Origin: Streptomyces liliifuscus
Lineage (GTDB): Bacteria; Actinomycetota; Actinomycetes; Streptomycetales; Streptomycetaceae
Length of the DNA: 64,000 nt
Direction: 5' to 3'
Assembly: GCF_016598615.1 (NCBI RefSeq)
Contig: NZ_CP066831.1
Location: 9,796,001-9,860,000, forward strand
Numbering within the stretch: the first letter of the stretch is position 1; the number at the start of each line of letters is the position of its first letter. The notes beneath the pieces are model-generated. The model was not told where the DNA came from and did not search any database. It saw only the letters and a list, made by a program, of their open reading frames with translations. Of this stretch, positions 61,089 through 64,000 are shown piece by piece. The position numbers and the translations under genes were made by a program.

Positions 61089-62149
61089 CGGGCCGCACCT
61101 GCCAGGGATGCCGCCGGGTGCAGAGTGGCGTACTCCAGTGGAGCCGACGGGTCGATGGACAGGTCCAGTGGGGCGGGTTCGGCTCCGGCCCGTACGAGGA
61201 GGTCGCCGACGGCGGCGATCATCGCGCCGTTGTCCGTGCACAGCTTCAGCGGCGGCACGCGCAGCTCGATCCCGGCCGCGAGGCACCGCTCCTCGGCGAG
61301 CGCGCGCACGCGCGAGTTCGCGGCCACCCCACCCACCACGACGAGCGTGCCCACGCCGTGCTCGGCGCAGGCCGCGACCGCCTTGCGTGTCAGCACGTCG
61401 GCAACGGCCTCCTGGAGCGAGGCCGCGCCGTCGCCCACCGGCAACTCCCTGCCCGCGTGAGCCTCCGCCCAACGCGCGGCGGCCGTCTTCAGCCCCGAGA
61501 AGGAGAAGTCGTACGCGTGATCGGGCGAGCCGGTCAGCGGGCGCGGGAAGGCGACGGCGCGCGGATCGCCCGTGCGCGCGGCCCGGTCGATGGCCGGGCC
61601 GCCGGGGTAGGGCAGCCCGAAGACGCGCGCGACCTTGTCGAAGCACTCACCGGCCGCGTCGTCGAGCGTGTCACCGAGGTGGACGATCGGATCGCGAGCC
61701 AGGTCACGGACAAGGAGCAGCGAGGTGTGGCCTCCGGAGACGATCAGCACCATGCAGGGGTCGGGCAGGGGGCCGTGCTCCAGGGTGTTGGCGGCGACGT
61801 GACCGGCCAGGTGGTGAACGCCGTACAGCGGGACGCCCAGTGCGTAGGCGATCCCCTTCGCCCCGGCCAGTCCCACCTGGAGCGCCCCCGCGAGGCCCGG
61901 ACCGGTCGTCACCGCGACCGCGCCGATGTCGGCCAACCGCAGGCCGGCGTCGTCCAACGCCCGCTGGATCACCGGCCGTACGGCGTGCACATGGGCGCGG
62001 GCGGCGATCTCGGGCACGACACCGCCGAAGCGGGCGTGCTCGTCCATGCTCGACGCCACCACATGGCCCAGCAGCTGCCCGTCCCGGACGAGGCCCGCGC
62101 CGGTCTCGTCGCAGGACGACTCGATGCCGAGCACGATCGGAGAGCCCAT
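61085..62149 (-). CDS. tsaD: tRNA threonylcarbamoyladenosine transferase TsaD (possible paralogue)
   Basis: A 354-residue protein of the Kae1/TsaD family: 'VLGIESSCDETGAGLV', metal-site His pair in 'GVHHLAGHVAANTLEHG', 'IVSGGHTSLLLV', 'AAGECFDKVARVFGLPYPGG', and Asp in 'KLCTDNGAMIAAVG'. TsaD adds threonylcarbamoyl to A37 of ANN-decoding tRNAs, together with TsaB and TsaE. The usual tsaE-tsaB-rimI neighbours are absent, so this may be a second copy. A Nur-box-like dyad covers its promoter. ATG 62149 has AAGGGG upstream. Confidence 0.88.
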   Translation of the reverse strand: MGSPIVLGIESSCDETGAGLVRDGQLLGHVVASSMDEHARFGGVVPEIAARAHVHAVRPVIQRALDDAGLRLADIGAVAVTTGPGLAGALQVGLAGAKGIAYALGVPLYGVHHLAGHVAANTLEHGPLPDPCMVLIVSGGHTSLLLVRDLARDPIVHLGDTLDDAAGECFDKVARVFGLPYPGGPAIDRAARTGDPRAVAFPRPLTGSPDHAYDFSFSGLKTAAARWAEAHAGRELPVGDGAASLQEAVADVLTRKAVAACAEHGVGTLVVVGGVAANSRVRALAEERCLAAGIELRVPPLKLCTDNGAMIAAVGDLLVRAGAEPAPLDLSIDPSAPLEYATLHPAASLAGAAR

Positions 62150-62173
62150 GCCCACCCCTTTCTGCAGCAACAT

Positions 62174-62198
62174 GTTATTGCAAGTGGAGTGCAATAAC
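62174..62198. promoter_or_regulatory. Nur-box-like dyad upstream of tsaD
   Basis: Perfect 9-bp arms GTTATTGCA (62174-62182) / TGCAATAAC (62190-62198). The core reads TTGCAA-N5-GTGCAA (62178-62194), the shape of the nickel-responsive Nur box (TTGCAA-N5-TTGCAA-like). It lies 25 bp upstream of tsaD. Confidence 0.65.
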
Positions 62199-62458
62199 GT
62201 ATCTGTTGCAACAAGGCGGGCGCTGGGCCAGACTGGCGGACGCGGCATTGCCGTATGAGCCGGGTGCGGGGCGTCGTCCTGCCTGACCTCGTCCGTCCTC
62301 GCGGACGCCGTCCCGCCCCCTTGGTGGCTCCGGTGCCCGCCATCGCCTGCGGACTGATCGCCTGTCCCCGCGACCGGAGTGCGACGCGTCGGGGTGATTG
62401 TCTCCACCCGACACGGCGGAAGTCCTAGGACCAATGCCTGATCGGCGAGGGTCTTCTG
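62199..62458. other. Divergent tsaD-sodF intergenic region
   Basis: The middle of the 367-bp divergent gap. Apart from a GTTGCAAC palindrome at 62205-62212 I see no gene or RNA. The operator-like dyads are at its two ends. Confidence 0.4.
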
Positions 62459-62492
62459 TTGCTGCTAGCGTGCAACTGCATACTAGTGGCAA
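62459..62492. promoter_or_regulatory. Two tandem Nur-box-like dyads upstream of sodF
   Basis: TTGCTG-CTAGC-GTGCAA (62459-62475) is followed directly by CTGCAT-ACTAG-TGGCAA (62476-62492). Both have the six-five-six layout, and together they end 24 bp before the sodF start. In Streptomyces, Nur with nickel represses sodF through such a site. Confidence 0.65.
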
Positions 62493-62516
62493 TAACAACG
62501 CCGAAGGATGTTGGAC

Positions 62517-63158
62517 ATGGCGGTTTACACGCTCCCGGAGCTCCCGTACGACTACGCGGCGCTCGAACCGGTCATCAACCCCCAGATCGTCGAGCTGCAC
62601 CACGACAAGCACCACGCGGCGTACGTGAAGGGCGCGAACGACACCCTGGAGCAGCTCGCGGAGGCGCGGGACAAGGAGTCGTGGGGGTCGATCAACGGGC
62701 TGGAGAAGAACCTGGCCTTCCATCTGTCCGGCCACATCCTGCACTCCATCTACTGGCACAACATGACCGGCGACGGCGGCGGCGAGCCGCTGGAGAAGGA
62801 CGGAGTGGGCGAGCTCGCGGACGCGATCGCCGAGTCCTTCGGGTCGTTCGCGGGTTTCAAGGCCCAGCTGACCAAGGCCTCCGCGACCACCCAGGGTTCG
62901 GGCTGGGGCGTCCTCGCGTACGAGCCGCTCAGCGGTCGTCTGATCGTCGAGCAGGTCTACGACCACCAGGGCAACGTCGGCCAGGGCTCGACACCGATCC
63001 TGGTCTTCGACGCCTGGGAGCACGCCTTCTACCTCCAGTACAAGAACCAGAAGGTCGACTTCATCGACGCCATGTGGGCCGTCGTCAACTGGCAGGACGT
63101 GGCCCGGCGTTACACCGCGGCCAAAGAGCGCGGCGACAGCCTGCTGCTCACGCCGTGA
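62517..63158 (+). CDS. sodF: Iron superoxide dismutase
   Basis: A 213-residue Fe/Mn-type SOD with metal ligands visible: His in 'VELHHDKHHAAYV' (about 26), His in 'FHLSGHILHS' (about 74), and Asp and His in 'LVFDAWEHAFYLQY'. It converts superoxide to H2O2 and O2 in the cytoplasm. In Streptomyces the iron enzyme is made when nickel is scarce, in place of the Ni enzyme SodN. ATG 62517 has GAAGGA 8 nt upstream; ATG 62508 has none. The promoter carries two Nur-like dyads. Confidence 0.93.
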   Translation: MAVYTLPELPYDYAALEPVINPQIVELHHDKHHAAYVKGANDTLEQLAEARDKESWGSINGLEKNLAFHLSGHILHSIYWHNMTGDGGGEPLEKDGVGELADAIAESFGSFAGFKAQLTKASATTQGSGWGVLAYEPLSGRLIVEQVYDHQGNVGQGSTPILVFDAWEHAFYLQYKNQKVDFIDAMWAVVNWQDVARRYTAAKERGDSLLLTP

Positions 63159-63227
63159 CGGCGTAGGCACGCACAGATGTCCTGCTCGTGATCGTCTTCT
63201 CAACTTTCACCGGCAGGCAGTGGAAGG

Positions 63228-63266
63228 AAGGGCTCCCGCAAGGACGTGACTTGCGGGAGCCCTTCT
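63228..63266. terminator. Strong terminator after sodF
   Basis: Perfect 16-bp stem GAAGGGCTCCCGCAAG (63228-63243) / CTTGCGGGAGCCCTTC (63251-63266) with a 7-nt loop, 70 bp after the sodF stop. Confidence 0.92.
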
Positions 63267-63395
63267 GTGTCTGGTTCACGCTCACGCCTGTTGAGCGAAC
63301 GGCAGGTGTGCCGCACGGACCAGGTCGCTCGCCGACGACGGGCCCGACCGGCCGAGGGCTCTCAGTGGGCGTGCTGTGCAGCCACGAGCACGGCC

Positions 63396-63629
63396 TCAGG
63401 CCGATCGGTCCTCCCAGTGCACGCCACTTGGTGTCGTACCAAGCGTCCTCCCAGCCCACCGCGTAGGGCGCTCGGCCCTGGCGTAGCAATGGACCCAGGT
63501 GGTCTGGACGTAGGCGCCGTCCACGCAGGTGAGTCCTATCTGCACGTACTCACCTTGACCGATGTCCGGGCAGGTCACCGCTCTGTCCGGGGTTCCGCCC
63601 GAGGCTCGGGCGTCGACGTGTTGCTTCAC
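63396..63629 (-). CDS. Small hypothetical ORF behind the methyltransferase gene
   Basis: A 77-residue frame whose GTG start overlaps the methyltransferase stop (GTGA), with 'VTCPDIGQGEYVQIGLTCVD' and 'VQTTWVHCYA'. The C-terminal third changes character. Another frame over the same bases encodes 'YAVGWEDAWYDTKWRALGG', which also looks protein-like, so a frameshift near 63470 is possible. I do not recognise the product. Confidence 0.3.
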   Translation of the reverse strand: MKQHVDARASGGTPDRAVTCPDIGQGEYVQIGLTCVDGAYVQTTWVHCYARAERPTRWAGRTLGTTPSGVHWEDRSA

Positions 63630-64000
63630 AGCCGCCGGACGCGCAGCACCCCTGTCCGCATCGGGAGAGTGAACTCGCCGCGGGCGGTCTCCGGTCGGCT
63701 CGCGAGGAACGCGCGGATCCGGCCCAGCGTGGCCTCTTGTTCCTGTTCTGGCATGACCAGCAACCCCGCGCGCGTCGCGAGAGTCGCGACGAGAGAGTCG
63801 GCGGTACGGCGCTGCCCGTGGGGGAACTCGGCCTGCTCCGGTGAGCCGAACCGGGCGGGTTCGCCACTCTTCGGCAGGTGCATGTCTGCCGTCTCGGCGC
63901 GCCAGCCGGCGGGTGTGTCACGCGGGCCGATGACCGCGCTCCCGCCGACCCGCGCGAGCCCGGAGACCCACTCGACCCCGTCGTCCATGACGTTCCACAG
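63626..64000 (-). CDS. C-terminal part of a SAM-dependent methyltransferase-like protein (5' end outside window)
   Basis: The frame enters from the right edge and reads LWNV-MDDGVEWVSGLARVGG, then 'GEPARFGSPEQAEFPHG' and 'GEFTLPMRTGVLRVRRL'. This tail is typical of a class I methyltransferase common in Streptomyces, with the SAM-binding motifs upstream of the window. At least 125 residues are visible. Family assignment rests on the tail alone. Confidence 0.6.
   Translation of the reverse strand: MWNVMDDGVEWVSGLARVGGSAVIGPRDTPAGWRAETADMHLPKSGEPARFGSPEQAEFPHGQRRTADSLVATLATRAGLLVMPEQEQEATLGRIRAFLASRPETARGEFTLPMRTGVLRVRRL

Noticed and set aside
1..64000. CRISPR arrays, insertion sequences, integrases, rRNA and tRNA genes
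   Set aside because: I looked for repeat-spacer patterns, transposase motifs with terminal inverted repeats, and RNA gene signatures, and found none I could support.

Overview
The window is very GC-rich actinobacterial DNA with a strong G/C bias at third codon positions, and almost certainly comes from a Streptomyces chromosome. Supporting signs are many leaderless genes with a TAnnnT box 6-7 nt before the start, GTG starts, rare TTA (bldA-type) codons confined to secondary-metabolite genes, a SigB/F-type stress sigma factor, Asp23/AmaP-type proteins, SigK/RskA remnants and a Nur-type nickel-regulon promoter next to an iron superoxide dismutase.

Bases 1-16.7 kb are mostly housekeeping. They hold a beta-helix/AAA+ ATPase (cut by the left edge), an Rv1733c-like membrane protein, a MOSC protein, a Pro/Gln/Tyr-rich small protein, a double TerD protein, an HpnB-like glycosyltransferase, a glutamate-racemase-like enzyme, a PH-like membrane protein, an O-antigen-ligase-like polytopic protein, apolipoprotein N-acyltransferase (lnt), a Nudix hydrolase, a 3-hydroxybutyrate-dehydrogenase-like SDR, a GAF/PucR-type regulator and an MHS-type MFS transporter.

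Bases 16.9-34 kb hold the most distinctive system, a minus-strand operon. It consists of an NRPS (C-A-T-TE), a 3149-residue NRPS-PKS hybrid (A-T-C-A-T-KS-KR-T-TE, no AT domain) and a TauD-type Fe(II)/2-oxoglutarate oxygenase, with a strong terminator at its end. The second adenylation domain of the hybrid carries a proline signature, and a KS-KR module follows it. Proline extended by a malonate unit and reduced is the logic of detoxinine, so this looks like a member of the detoxin/rimosamide family. Both NRPS genes contain TTA codons. A vancomycin-GtfB-like glycosyltransferase and a nucleotidyltransferase lie just upstream.

Bases 34-47.3 kb are accessory genes: a thioesterase-fold protein, azlCD with a divergent Lrp regulator, an SDR with an XRE regulator, a Ppx/GppA protein, and metal-resistance genes (ACR3-like permease, MerR regulator with a clear operator, CmtR-like sensor coupled to a CDF exporter). 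A STAND ATPase and an alpha/beta hydrolase close the block.

Bases 47.5-58.7 kb are a stress/envelope island. It carries a frameshifted sigK with intact rskA, a phospholipase-D/cardiolipin-synthase gene behind a SigB-type promoter, a SigB-family sigma gene, an asp23-(small membrane protein)-DUF6286-amaP operon, a frameshifted STAS gene, a fasciclin lipoprotein with a membrane molybdopterin oxidoreductase (typical SigK partners), and an ECF sigma gene translationally coupled to two Asp23-like genes. Bases 58.7-64 kb contain a zinc-ribbon protein, TerC, a tsaD-GNAT pair divergent from sodF with Nur-box-like dyads on both sides of the intergenic region, a strong terminator, and a methyltransferase cut by the right edge.
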